Assembly (NCBI GenBank): GCA_947652115.1
Contig: OX393574.1
Location: 12,379,900-12,443,899, forward strand
Length of the DNA: 64,000 nucleotides
Origin: Blastomussa wellsi
Lineage: Eukaryota; Cnidaria; Anthozoa; Scleractinia; Plerogyridae
Reading direction: 5' to 3'
In this document: in pieces, positions 12,059 through 20,700 of the stretch
Layout of the letters: the number at the start of each line of letters is the position of its first letter
Position numbering within the stretch: position 1 is the stretch's first letter
Notes under the pieces: model-generated
Seen by the model: the letters and a program-made list of their open reading frames with translations, nothing else
Databases searched by the model: none
Told to the model about the DNA's origin: nothing
Translations under genes and position numbers: made by a program

Positions 12059-13189
12059 TCACAAAGGTGTTTCTTCATATTCCTCTTGCAGCTGTGCTGG
12101 TATTGCAGTTTCATCTACATGGTTCAATGTCTTATTTTCTTGTTTCTCATCTTCTTCTCGGCAAGTCCGATTTTGTTTTTGTTGGGTATTAGTTATGGCT
12201 CCAATCTCTCTTGGTCCAAAGATTTTCCTTTCAAGTTCCTCAGCTTGTACAATAGTTTTTCTTGACAACATCTGAATAAACGCTACGCGAAAATATCTTA
12301 TTCTAACAGCGTAAATCAACGGATTAAACAGTGAATTCAGCACTGGAAGTAAAGAGACAAAAGACATAACGATATGTCCTATATTAGCAGGGATTCTGTC
12401 TTCAAAAGAACTAAGAATGACAACGCAAAGCCACACAGGGATATAGCACACGAAAATTACAAGCGGTACAATTGTTGTCGTGTAAAAAGCTTTCTTATTC
12501 TTGAGTAACTTCTCCTTGGCTTCTAAGGAAACTTGGTTAGCGGCTATTTGTTTTTGGCTTCGAAGGACTTCTGCGTATACAGAAACATTAAAGAAAACTA
12601 TTGCAAGTAAATAGATAGTAAGCGTTATCGAACCTACTATTATTGTCACAAAGTGTTTGCCAATCTTCAAGAGTTTTATTATGTGAAGGTAGTTCGCTGC
12701 AACCCAGGCCAGACCAGAGGCTATGATGATACGACCTTCCGTTACGTGTTCCTCGTGTGCGAAGGGGTGTTTTATCGCGACATAACGCTCAGCGCTTATT
12801 AAAAACAAATGATTTAGCGTGGCGAAAACACATGTATTGGTAATAAACAGTGATATCACATTTACACTGCAAAATTTGTCTGCCTCACCTTTCACAATTA
12901 AGGCAAGACTGGCGATCTGCAAAGGTTGAACAGCTAGGCCTACCACGAGATCAGTTGTGGCTAAGCAGGCGAGTGCTATGTTAGACTTGGTGCGAAGCTG
13001 TCGTTTGGTTTTAACTGCCACCATCACTAGGATGTTCAGCAAAATAACGAGAGGAAAGGTGAGGGCGTTAACGGCGATTCTGACAATAAATGAAGCGTAA
13101 AGATCAGGAGAAATCTTTGCAGGAGTTATAGGAAGAAACGCGAAGCCACAAGTTTTAGGAAAAGTGGCGTTGTCTGTGGTGTGATTCAT
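12059..13189 (-). CDS. Class A (rhodopsin-like) GPCR, intronless
   Basis: 376 residues from ATG 13189; longer in-frame starts at 13276 are TTG. Two N-glycosylation sequons lie at the N terminus (N2 and N7). Landmarks: N52 in TM1 (LLNILV), LAxxD with D80 in TM2, C107 before TM3, E-R-Y at 134-136 (variant DRY), C-Y-I-P at 248-251 in TM6 (variant CWxP), and N-P-L-I-Y at 289-293 in TM7. The C-tail of about 75 residues is charged and Glu/Gln-rich. The loop between TM4 and TM5 is short and has no Cys, so the usual disulfide to C107 cannot form. This is known for melanocortin and related lipid/peptide receptors (MECA-type). Cnidarians carry many single-exon receptors of this kind. The ligand is unknown and the subfamily is only suggested. 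A TATA box lies about 95 bases upstream. Confidence 0.85.
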   Translation of the reverse strand: MNHTTDNATFPKTCGFAFLPITPAKISPDLYASFIVRIAVNALTFPLVILLNILVMVAVKTKRQLRTKSNIALACLATTDLVVGLAVQPLQIASLALIVKGEADKFCSVNVISLFITNTCVFATLNHLFLISAERYVAIKHPFAHEEHVTEGRIIIASGLAWVAANYLHIIKLLKIGKHFVTIIVGSITLTIYLLAIVFFNVSVYAEVLRSQKQIAANQVSLEAKEKLLKNKKAFYTTTIVPLVIFVCYIPVWLCVVILSSFEDRIPANIGHIVMSFVSLLPVLNSLFNPLIYAVRIRYFRVAFIQMLSRKTIVQAEELERKIFGPREIGAITNTQQKQNRTCREEDEKQENKTLNHVDETAIPAQLQEEYEETPL

Positions 13190-13281
13190 CTTTGCTCGAT
13201 CGATTAACCGAGTCTTCGTGTCCTTCGGATCGTTTTTTCTCGAAATTGCGCTTTCTTTATCCTTACGTGAGTTCAATCTCG

Positions 13282-13290
13282 CTTTATAAA
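13282..13290 (-). promoter_or_regulatory. TATA box of the GPCR gene
   Basis: The minus strand reads CTTTATAAAG, 93-101 bases before ATG 13189. A related block at 14034-14042 in the duplicated upstream segment reads TATATAAAT. Confidence 0.45.
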
Positions 13291-14540
13291 GGGATAACAG
13301 TGGTCAAGATGGTATTGCGCCCAGCACTTACATCAGTAAATTGGCAGTAATACTTGAATCACTTGTTTACATTTTGATCAACTGATCACCTTCATTTAAA
13401 TTATTTCATTAGCAAACTATTATTAACTGCTTAGTAATGGTTAATCTTCAGTACACGCGCTTAACCGGAATTTGTGATATATACACTTGAGTGTAGAACC
13501 GATATTCAGCGAGGATGGCCTTTGAACAATGGCTTAAAAATATAGACATATGGAGATTTGCCGCTGGTAATAGCAACTTTGCATAAATGGCGCCTAAATT
13601 TGAATAACAATACTTTGTACATCCTTAGCCTCGTACTTATGTTTCTAAACAGAGGATTTTCCACATGAATGTGAGGCTTAGGATGTACAAAGTATTGTTA
13701 TTCAAATATAGGCGCCATTTATGCAAAGAGTCTATGGCAAATTATATATAACTTGAAAGACTTTGTCGACAAATTTTTACGTTTATAACCATGGTTTTCA
13801 CGCAACTGTGTCATATTCAAACTAATTATCGGGAGATTTTCTACGCGCTAACTTTCCTTTTCGTTTAATACATAAAGCGTTTCTCGTTAAAAGAAGCGTT
13901 CTGCAAGGTCTACGTGTCTAACCATCTTGTATTGTTTTCTAAATAAGAAACAACGACTTTGTAGTGAAGTATGGCGATTGAAAGAAACTCGAAACCACAG
14001 CGCTGTCAACGCTGTGGTGTGTGTTAATTTCGATTTATATAGAACTAAAATTGGTCGAGATGGTATCATGTTCTATCGCACTGGCATAATACTTTTTAGT
14101 TGACAATTTCGCCAATTAAAATTAAGGCCAATTTACATTTCTATCATTTCATAAGCAAACTATTGATAAGTGATTAATAATTGCTAATCTTCAACACACA
14201 TAACCGGAATTTATGATACACTTGAAATATTCAGAAAGGATGGCTTTTGAAAAGCCTTTGAACAATGGCTAAAAAAATATAAAAAGCATGAGGGGATCTT
14301 CCACCGGCTGGTAATGGCACATTCTAGATAATTTAAAAGACTTTGTCGGCAAACTTCCAGATAAGTTATTCAGCGATCTTTTTTTTTATCTTTGCTCTTT
14401 CTTTTAACATGTAAAATTTTTCTCCATCCTCGCCGGCAATTAACAGCGAAGCGAAAAGAACGCAGAATACAAAACATAAGGGGATTTGCCCCCAGCTTAG
14501 CCAATTTCCAGCGATTTTCTATGGTCTTGCATTTTCTTCG
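13290..14540. repeat. Diverged tandem duplication upstream of the GPCR
   Basis: Block 1 (about 13300-13880) and block 2 (about 14050-14420) share a series of phrases in order: 'gcaaactattattaactg' / 'gcaaactattgataagtg', 'aaccggaatttgtgatat' / 'aaccggaatttatgatac', 'gatggcctttgaacaatggc' / 'gcctttgaacaatggc', 'gctggtaatagcaac' / 'gctggtaatggcac', and 'gaaagactttgtcgac' / 'aaaagactttgtcggc'. A third weaker copy of the end is at about 14490-14560. No GPCR-like coding remnant is visible between blocks. Confidence 0.6.
13577..13728. repeat. 152-bp near-perfect foldback (MITE)
   Basis: Left arm 13577-13632 (ctttgcataaatggcgcc...) is the reverse complement of right arm 13673-13728, with very few mismatches over 56 bases. 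The paired duplication block at 14050-14420 lacks it, so the block gives an empty-site comparison. Confidence 0.75.
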
Positions 14541-14869
14541 TTTAACACGTAAATCATTTCTCTTTTATCAGTCAGTTTAGTTGTTTAATTAATTAACGAA
14601 AACTACTTTAGAAGCGTTGTTTAATTCGTTGATACTGTTTGTTTTCTAGGAATCTTGCATTGCGTGTTTCGTTCCCAAATAAGAAATAATGGTTTAGTAT
14701 TGCAGTTTGTTCTATTTTAGAAATCTGCTTTACCTTTCCATTTATCGAATACACGGAATTCATCTATACCCGCCTAGATTAGCTGACGCTATACGCGGGT
14801 TGAAATTATCTTTATAATTTTGAAATAAATAAAGTTTGCACTCATTGAAAAAAAATTTCATGTCAATTT

Positions 14870-15160
14870 CTCAAACTCATTAATAATTCATCACGTTAAA
14901 ACAAAGGAAATCAGAACCGTAACCGTGGTTTGGAAATGTGATCTTAATTAGCATAGAGTTTTACGATTTTATTTCTTCTTTTTCTCCGTAGTTTTAGTGT
15001 CGATTCAGAAGATATATCAAACACTTGAGACAATGTTTCATCACATTTCCAAACACCTCAAAGCTCGTCAAAAATACTCCGCTGCGCGTCGTATTTTCAA
15101 ATCTCTTCTCGGTGTTTGGAAATGTGATGAAACACTGTCTCTCGTGTTTGATATATTACA
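14870..15160. repeat. Foldback plus dispersed repeat (partner at 31755-31925)
   Basis: 15015-15062 (gatatatcaaacacttgaga...) is inverted at 15108-15157 with high identity. The flank at 14885-15010, including 'accgtggtttggaaatgtga', reappears inverted at 31755-31925. These look like two copies of one non-autonomous element, one of them with an extra internal foldback. Confidence 0.65.
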
Positions 15161-15237
15161 TGAAACACTGACAAACCGGGATGTGCGTCAAGAATTTTGA
15201 TTTTAAGGTGATTCGATGATTTACACTGCGTATCTCT

Positions 15238-15312
15238 TGCTGTAAAAGCACACGAGCTAGTGATCGGAAGGTCGTAGGCTCGATTCCTGTTAGAGGAACT
15301 CGGATTTTTTTC
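15238..15312 (+). repeat. tRNA-like 3' half of a SINE
   Basis: A B-box-like 'ggctcgattcc' follows an anticodon-arm-like 'gctagtgatcggaaggtcg' and is followed by 'ggaactcgga' and a T-run. The 5' tRNA half is poorly preserved. The short fixed tail points to a SINE remnant rather than a tRNA gene. Confidence 0.45.
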
Positions 15313-15639
15313 AGAGTATGCCGGTCTCATCGCTGATTAATTCATCATTTCTGTGTTAGACGTGTTTCATTAAAAATTTTATAACGTGTAGCCAGAGTTT
15401 TAGATCTTAGTTTTTGATACACCCGCATTGTAGCCTCTTATTGCTGAAGCCTTTTAATCTTAGTTATGTGACTCGTACCCAGTCGCTATTTACGGGTTCA
15501 GGAAATGACAGAGGATTGGATACTAGGAACTGATATTCACGACACAGATTGTTTTTTGGTTATTTGCCTCTCAATTTCCACCTTCCTAATTTTGATTCCA
15601 ATTTTTGCTATAAGTTCGAAAGTTCGCACGTTTGGACTA

Positions 15640-15800
15640 AAATTATGCCAACGATGTATCACGGCCTCCCTTGCTGACGATGACCACCTCGAGATCTTAG
15701 CTGTTAATGATTTAGTTAGGTAGTTAGTTATAGTTAATATTGTAAACTATAAGTCCTGAAGGAAATACCGTGTCTAAATAAAGATTTTACCTTTACCTTA
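15640..15800 (+). repeat. Probable retroelement 3' end
   Basis: A sequence rich in 'gttagttatagttaat' leads to 'aataccgtgtctaaataaag' with an AATAAA at 15777-15782 and a 'tttacctttacc' tail. The upstream frame 15505-15723 has no recognisable domain. Family not identified. Confidence 0.35.
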
Positions 15801-16283
15801 TATCGTGACGTCATGCGCGTGCGCATAGCTACTGTGTACGAGTCTGGTCCTCGACAGTCCCCAACCGCGCGTAAAAAATCGATTAGATTATCAGGGAGGA
15901 AGTTCAGCTCAGATGTTTTCACAAATGAGAAATGTTCCTCCTACTCTACAACCCGACGTAACCTTGTATTGTTTGTCTAAATAGCAGAAATGCTGCGGGA
16001 AAATGCTAAAACCGCTTGATTCTGACACTATAACGTCAATAAAATTTCGAATTGCAAAAAATAATAAGTTAAGATTTACGGCTTGGTGATCTTTTATCTA
16101 CGGACATTTTGAACATTCAAAAGTGTTAGCAGTTTCAGTCCTTTTTATTTTAGTCACGTGACTTTCGATACTGACTGAAGACTCGCAAACCTTTTTCAAT
16201 AGAAAACACATGGGCCTACGGTGTATCCTAGGAAATTACGGCCACCGAGATATGATGATTAGCAACTTTAAATGACAACACTA

Positions 16284-16510
16284 GAGAGGGTAAGTTTCTA
16301 AAGAAACTGTGGTACTGCGTCGGTGGGAAGTATAGCAATATAATTTGGTTTTTTCAACTGGGTTGATAATGTGAATTGGCCACCGTAAAGAGATTCGAGC
16401 GTTAGCCCTTCGTCGCTCCGACGAAGGGCTAACGCTCGAAACGTCAACTCTCGAATCTCTTTACGGTGGCCAATTCACATTATCAACCAAGTTGATAAAA
16501 CCAAATTATA
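16284..16510 (+). repeat. Family B repeat with foldback and hammerhead-like core, copy 1
   Basis: Begins 'gagggtaagtttctaaagaa', continues 'actgtggtactgcgtcggtg', then 'ttgataatgtgaattggcca'. The right part 16375-16490 is an inverted repeat around 'cgtcgctccgacg'. Other copies are at 25877-25976 (minus), 51299-51412 (plus, truncated) and 59631-59810 (plus). The stretch 16418-16445 resembles a hammerhead ribozyme core (see findings). Confidence 0.75.
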
Positions 16511-16616
16511 TTAAATGACAACAGTACAGCCCGCCTTGAGTGTTAAGTGAGGGGAACTACGACTGTTTGTCCTTATCCGAGGACTCTAGATTATCTAACT
16601 ATTTAATTTGCATTGC

Positions 16617-16850
16617 ATTGGCAATCCACCGTAGGAAAAAAGATGGCGGCTGTACATTCTACCATAATACCTTGCGACCCTAACACAGCCCACAGGGTGT
16701 ATAGAAAGTTACAATATAACGAAATTCGTTCCTGTAGTAACAACATTGTTCTTGCCAAGTTTGAAAGTTTAGGGGCTTTTCTTTGCGTTTTTATAAGCGT
16801 TTGTAGGGTTTTCGCGCGCAAAGAATTATTTAAGCAATAGACCAAAAGTT
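16617..16850. repeat. Family C repeat (inverted partner at 20207-20460)
   Basis: Starts 'tccaccgtaggaaaaaagat' and ends 'gggttttcgcgcgcaaag'. The partner at 20207-20460 carries 'ccaccgtaaggaaaaagatg' and 'tttgcgcgcgaaaaccct'. They bracket the cGLR gene. Confidence 0.6.
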
Positions 16851-16866
16851 TCTATGGTTTATTTAA

Positions 16867-17025
16867 GCAATAGACCACACTTTCTATGGGTTTATAGGGG
16901 TAATAACCCACGCAGGATGTTTGGGAGAACACGAGAAAAGTTTGTAAATCACGAGCCGCAGGTTCTCCCAAACATCCCAAGTGGGTTATTACCCCTTTAA
17001 ACCAATAGAAAGTGTGGTCTATTGC
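16867..17025. repeat. Foldback element
   Basis: 'gcaatagaccacactttcta' at the left is inverted as 'tagaaagtgtggtctattgc' at the right. The arms continue inward through 'gggtaataaccca' and 'gatgtttgggagaa'. Confidence 0.75.
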
Positions 17026-17362
17026 TTTTATATAATAATTCAGAAGACGCGCGATTTTTCTATGGGTTTAACGGCACAATAAACCATAGCTGATTGATCA
17101 ATCAGAGCGCGTGCATTGATTTTGTTATTATATAATAGCTGGTAAACCACTCGGGTTGTTGGCAGAACGCAGCGAGTGATTTACGAATTCTTCGAGTGTT
17201 CTTCCAACATCCCAAGAAGTTTAACAGCCTATAAACCATAGAAACCTGTGGTCTATTGGTTTTATATTCAAAAGACGCGCGATTTTTCCATGAGTTTACT
17301 GGCACAATAAACCATAGCTGATTGACCAATCAGAGCGCGCGCATTGATTTGGTTATTATATA
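17021..17362. repeat. 110-bp direct duplication, period about 232
   Basis: 17021-17130 and 17253-17362 share 'aaaagacgcgcgatttttc', 'ggcacaataaaccatagctg', 'accaatcagagcgcg' and 'ttgttattatata'. The middle holds a weak foldback similar to 16867-17025. Confidence 0.6.
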
Positions 17363-17394
17363 AAGGTAAATGTACCAGTCGTCATCTTTTTACT

Positions 17395-17716
17395 TACGGC
17401 GGATTCTGTAATTGGATACCTGCACCATTCGCGCGTCAGTCACGTGCACCTAGATGGGTTCTTTCTTACTGTTTTCTTACTTTTTGTACAAAAGAGATTC
17501 TCAAAATACAAAAGAGGTTCACACGCGAGGTTCTAAAAGACTCACTAGCCTCTAAATTTGTTGTTGATGCGATTAATTGGTAACAGGACTTCGTGTCTTC
17601 AGGGAGTAATCGTGATCGTAATTTCAAATCGGCGCTCGACCGATTTGAAATTACGAACACACACGGTTGCTTCCCGAATTATACTCCACGCAGTCCTATT
17701 ACTATTACTTAACGTA
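17395..17716. repeat. Family D repeat (partner at 54405-54720)
   Basis: Shares a run of phrases with 54405-54720: 'aattggatacctg', 'attctcaaaatacaaaagag', 'gttcacacgcgaggttctaa', 'gatgcgattaattggtaac' and the end 'gtcctattacta'. An inner foldback surrounds 'aatttcaaatcggcgctcga' at 17620-17655. Confidence 0.7.
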
Positions 17717-17821
17717 ACCATGAATTTCATGCACATTTCTACGATCACGAAATAATCGCGCCTATCTTTCTGACAACACCGGTATGGTAACAAGAATTCG
17801 TCAATAGCATAGTAGCCTGAC

Positions 17822-20071
17822 TCAGTATCTCGTTGGTACGAAATCAACTGAACTGAAATATGAAAATCTTTCGCCATACATCTTCTCGAGCTCAGCATCA
17901 ATGTCAACAGCACATCCCGCCTCATGTAAACGGAGATTTCTGCCCTCGCCAAATACTTCCATTTTGCCAGAAAAGAAACGGTTTATGATAGAAGTCTTAA
18001 TAGTTTCAAGGCCCTCGGGATCGTAGTCATTGTAAGCGTATAAATAGAACAAATTTATGAGATGCTTTCGTCTTTCCCCATAGAGAAGGTCTTCGTGTAT
18101 TTTCATCTTGGCCACCATTTGTTGTCGAACTTGTTGTCGTGTTACTCGACCGTTTTTCAGGTCACTGAGAATGGCGATAACTTCCTGAACTTTACAAGCC
18201 ACTACTTGCACATCTTTAATGAATAACAGGTTGTATCCTGGGATGAAAAAGCTGTGCAGTTTAGATGAAATAAGGCAGGAATGAAGCGCTTGGAAAATCT
18301 CAAGAACTCTGCTTCCCAGATGTCCCTCAGCCCAAGCGCGAGGATCGTTTTCATGTTTCTTAAGCTGGTAATACATGACGGTCTTAATCCAGTACGTTGA
18401 AATTGGAGATTTCAGTTGCTGTAGATCAGCGTCAAATGTTTGCTCTATCAGAGAATCTCGAAGAAACTTCACAAGACGAAAAGAACGCTTCTCGCCGCCG
18501 CGCTCGTCAAAGGAATTCATGATTCCCTGCTCTTGACAGGAGTATGAGAAACGGCAACATTTGCTGTCTCTAATCAAAACATACGACACTTGATCGTAGT
18601 CTGGTAATAGTAGATCGGAACTTCCTTTTTCTGGAGCCGAAAGAGCCGGCCAAGTTTTCACAAATAATTCTCGTCCAAAGGTCCACAAGGGCTTCTTTTT
18701 TAGAGGAATGGCAAAAGACAAATCGATGCTAATGTACAAGTCCTTGAACTCTTTGCCCGTCCACTTCATGAGGGGTGTGACCGCCATGTGTGGCAAACTG
18801 TACACATGAACGGTCGGAATTTCTACAAACTCCCATCCCGCTGGTAGAAACTGGCCATTCTTAAGCTGCTCTTTAATCTTGGTTCCCACTTTGTCTCTTA
18901 CCTTCGCCATAAACTCGTCCTCGTCGGTTTCTTCTTCAACCGCAATTTCACCATCGTCGGCATCTTGGATCAACAGGTCGCTGAAAAATTCCTTGTTCCG
19001 TACTTTGTAGTAAGCTAAATGCCACTGCAAATGCTTACATTGTGAAAACTGCAGAACCTTATCGTCGGCTAAGGCAGGAAGCACTATCATGAAGTCAAAT
19101 TCATCAGGCTTTCCGATTTTAACTCCTTCGTATGTGCTACCAGTTTTCAAAAGAGTGCAGTTGTGAAACATTCTGTAGCTCTTCAGGTTGTTGCATACGT
19201 GCGATATCATTGTCTCTACATCGTGTCTGATTTTCTCAGCTTCTTTAGAGCTACACAAGGACGCTTCTGAGTCACTTAGCTCCATCAAAAATACTTCTAG
19301 TTCATCGAAACTACTTTGTCGAATCATTCTTCGATTCTCCGAATGCAAGGTTAGGTTTCTTGATTGAGTTTCTTGACTCTTTTGGAGAGCTGACGTTGGT
19401 TCAGAATCATTCCATTTTTCTAACAGCTCCTGTAAATCTTGCGAGTTTGCTCTCAGATCTTTGCCTCGAAAGTCCTCTCGCAGAGATTCACTTCCACTGT
19501 CAGTTGTTGGAGTAAAATTTCTCCAATCTTCCAAGGCTCCATAGTCGACGAGCTCTCTCTTTAAGTCTTCTGAATCACCCGACTCGTCGTTCCGACTGCT
19601 TGTAATGACATTCGGACCAATATACGGAAGTGTAACACTGCTTACTGCACAAAATTTCCTGGGGTCCCCCTGGGTTTTCTTTGCAAAGCCACAACCGAAT
19701 TCACCCACCATATCTGAGGCACACCGAGTGTCACTTTTGTGTACTGATTGGCTGCTTTCACCTTGCTGCTCAAAATTCAAGCTCAGATCTCCAACCTCCT
19801 CTTTAGTTGTTTTATCCACAGGCAGGAGCTCTTCGAGAAAGCTGAGATCTGCGAATGACAATTCCGTTTCAACGCGATTTTTAAGTTCCCAGTTATCCCA
19901 AGGATCTAATGGCCTGCAATACTGTTGTTTGGCCCAATTCTCCAGAGGAGAGCGTGCAAATCCCCTGTGAAACACATTATTCAACAGAGGGAGCCCTCCA
20001 AACGTTCTGGCTCGTTCCAACACTCCAGCTATGGCACCAGTGTCTTCACCTTCGGAAGCACTGAAGGCCAT
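17822..20071 (-). CDS. cGAS-like receptor / Mab-21 domain nucleotidyltransferase
   Basis: 749 residues in one exon from ATG 20071; the frame opens at 20137 but that codon is TTG. Residues 1 to about 255 are acidic, Ser-rich and probably disordered. The Mab-21/cGAS fold follows. G311-S312 with E315-G316 form the nucleotidyltransferase G-S-x-x-E-G turn. E324-x-D326 in P-D-E-F-D are two metal ligands, and D450 in S-I-D-L is the third. The C-terminal lobe has the Mab-21 signatures S-F-R-L-V-K-F-L-R, Y-W-I-K-T-V and S-F-F-I-P-G-Y-N-L-L. A C505-C506-x5-C512 cluster exists, but the preceding His of the vertebrate cGAS zinc ribbon is absent. Family knowledge: such proteins with all three acids make cyclic dinucleotides after binding nucleic acid and signal to STING, and corals have many. 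Ligand and product here are unknown. It is flanked on both sides by copies of family C repeats. Confidence 0.8.
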   Translation of the reverse strand: MAFSASEGEDTGAIAGVLERARTFGGLPLLNNVFHRGFARSPLENWAKQQYCRPLDPWDNWELKNRVETELSFADLSFLEELLPVDKTTKEEVGDLSLNFEQQGESSQSVHKSDTRCASDMVGEFGCGFAKKTQGDPRKFCAVSSVTLPYIGPNVITSSRNDESGDSEDLKRELVDYGALEDWRNFTPTTDSGSESLREDFRGKDLRANSQDLQELLEKWNDSEPTSALQKSQETQSRNLTLHSENRRMIRQSSFDELEVFLMELSDSEASLCSSKEAEKIRHDVETMISHVCNNLKSYRMFHNCTLLKTGSTYEGVKIGKPDEFDFMIVLPALADDKVLQFSQCKHLQWHLAYYKVRNKEFFSDLLIQDADDGEIAVEEETDEDEFMAKVRDKVGTKIKEQLKNGQFLPAGWEFVEIPTVHVYSLPHMAVTPLMKWTGKEFKDLYISIDLSFAIPLKKKPLWTFGRELFVKTWPALSAPEKGSSDLLLPDYDQVSYVLIRDSKCCRFSYSCQEQGIMNSFDERGGEKRSFRLVKFLRDSLIEQTFDADLQQLKSPISTYWIKTVMYYQLKKHENDPRAWAEGHLGSRVLEIFQALHSCLISSKLHSFFIPGYNLLFIKDVQVVACKVQEVIAILSDLKNGRVTRQQVRQQMVAKMKIHEDLLYGERRKHLINLFYLYAYNDYDPEGLETIKTSIINRFFSGKMEVFGEGRNLRLHEAGCAVDIDAELEKMYGERFSYFSSVDFVPTRY

Positions 20072-20158
20072 TTGTTTCTGTAAGGCGATAATAACGTCAG
20101 AGCGGTTATCAAATGACTTTCGAAAGTAATTACGCAATTGCGATTGCTACGCTTACTG

Positions 20159-20163
20159 ATTGG
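20159..20163 (-). promoter_or_regulatory. Possible CCAAT box of the cGLR gene
   Basis: CCAAT on the minus strand, 88-92 bases before ATG 20071, in the context agCCAATcag. A second is at about 20190. No TATA box was seen, and these repeats often contain 'ccaatcag', so the assignment is weak. Confidence 0.25.
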
Positions 20164-20206
20164 CTTAAAAATCACACGCTAGTTTTACAACCAATGAGAA
20201 GCAAAA

Positions 20207-20700
20207 CCAATCCACCGTAAGGAAAAAGATGGCGACTGGTACATTTACCTATAATGCTTTGCGCGCGAAAACCCTAAAAGAGCGTATAAAAACACAAAGT
20301 ATAAGTCATTTAAACTCGGCAAGAGCAATGTTGTTAGTTCAGGAACGACTTATGTTAAACCATACCTTTCTATATGCCCAGTGGGCTCTGTTTGGTTTGC
20401 AAGGTATTGTGGTAAAATGTACAGCCACCATCATTTTTCTTACGGTTTTGGCAAACGAGGACACATTGTTGCTCGTGACGATTAGTTGCGCGCGCAAACG
20501 CCAAAACATTTGTTGTGGACGCAACATTTCTGAAAAAAAAAATCAGTATCGGACACATTGTCCGCAACAATGTTGTGCGCGCGGCAAAACAGGGAAACAT
20601 TTGTGTCCGCGTTTTCCACTGCCTTTATGGTGGTTGCCACTTGCACGCGCGCAATTTCCCGCGCTTTTAGGAGGTTACATGTTCTGATTGGCTCATTGCG
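20207..20700. repeat. Family C copy followed by a second MITE
   Basis: 20207-20460 is the inverted partner of 16617-16850. 20460-20640 carries 'acacattgttgctcg', 'gacacattgtccgcaacaat' and 'ttgtgcgcgcggcaaa', resembling the 'gcaacattgttgcg' element at 58190-58510. Confidence 0.55.

Noticed and set aside
20072..20137. 22-residue N-terminal extension of the cGLR
   Set aside because: The codon at 20137 is TTG; ATG 20071 has a good context with G at +4. An upstream coding exon cannot be excluded.
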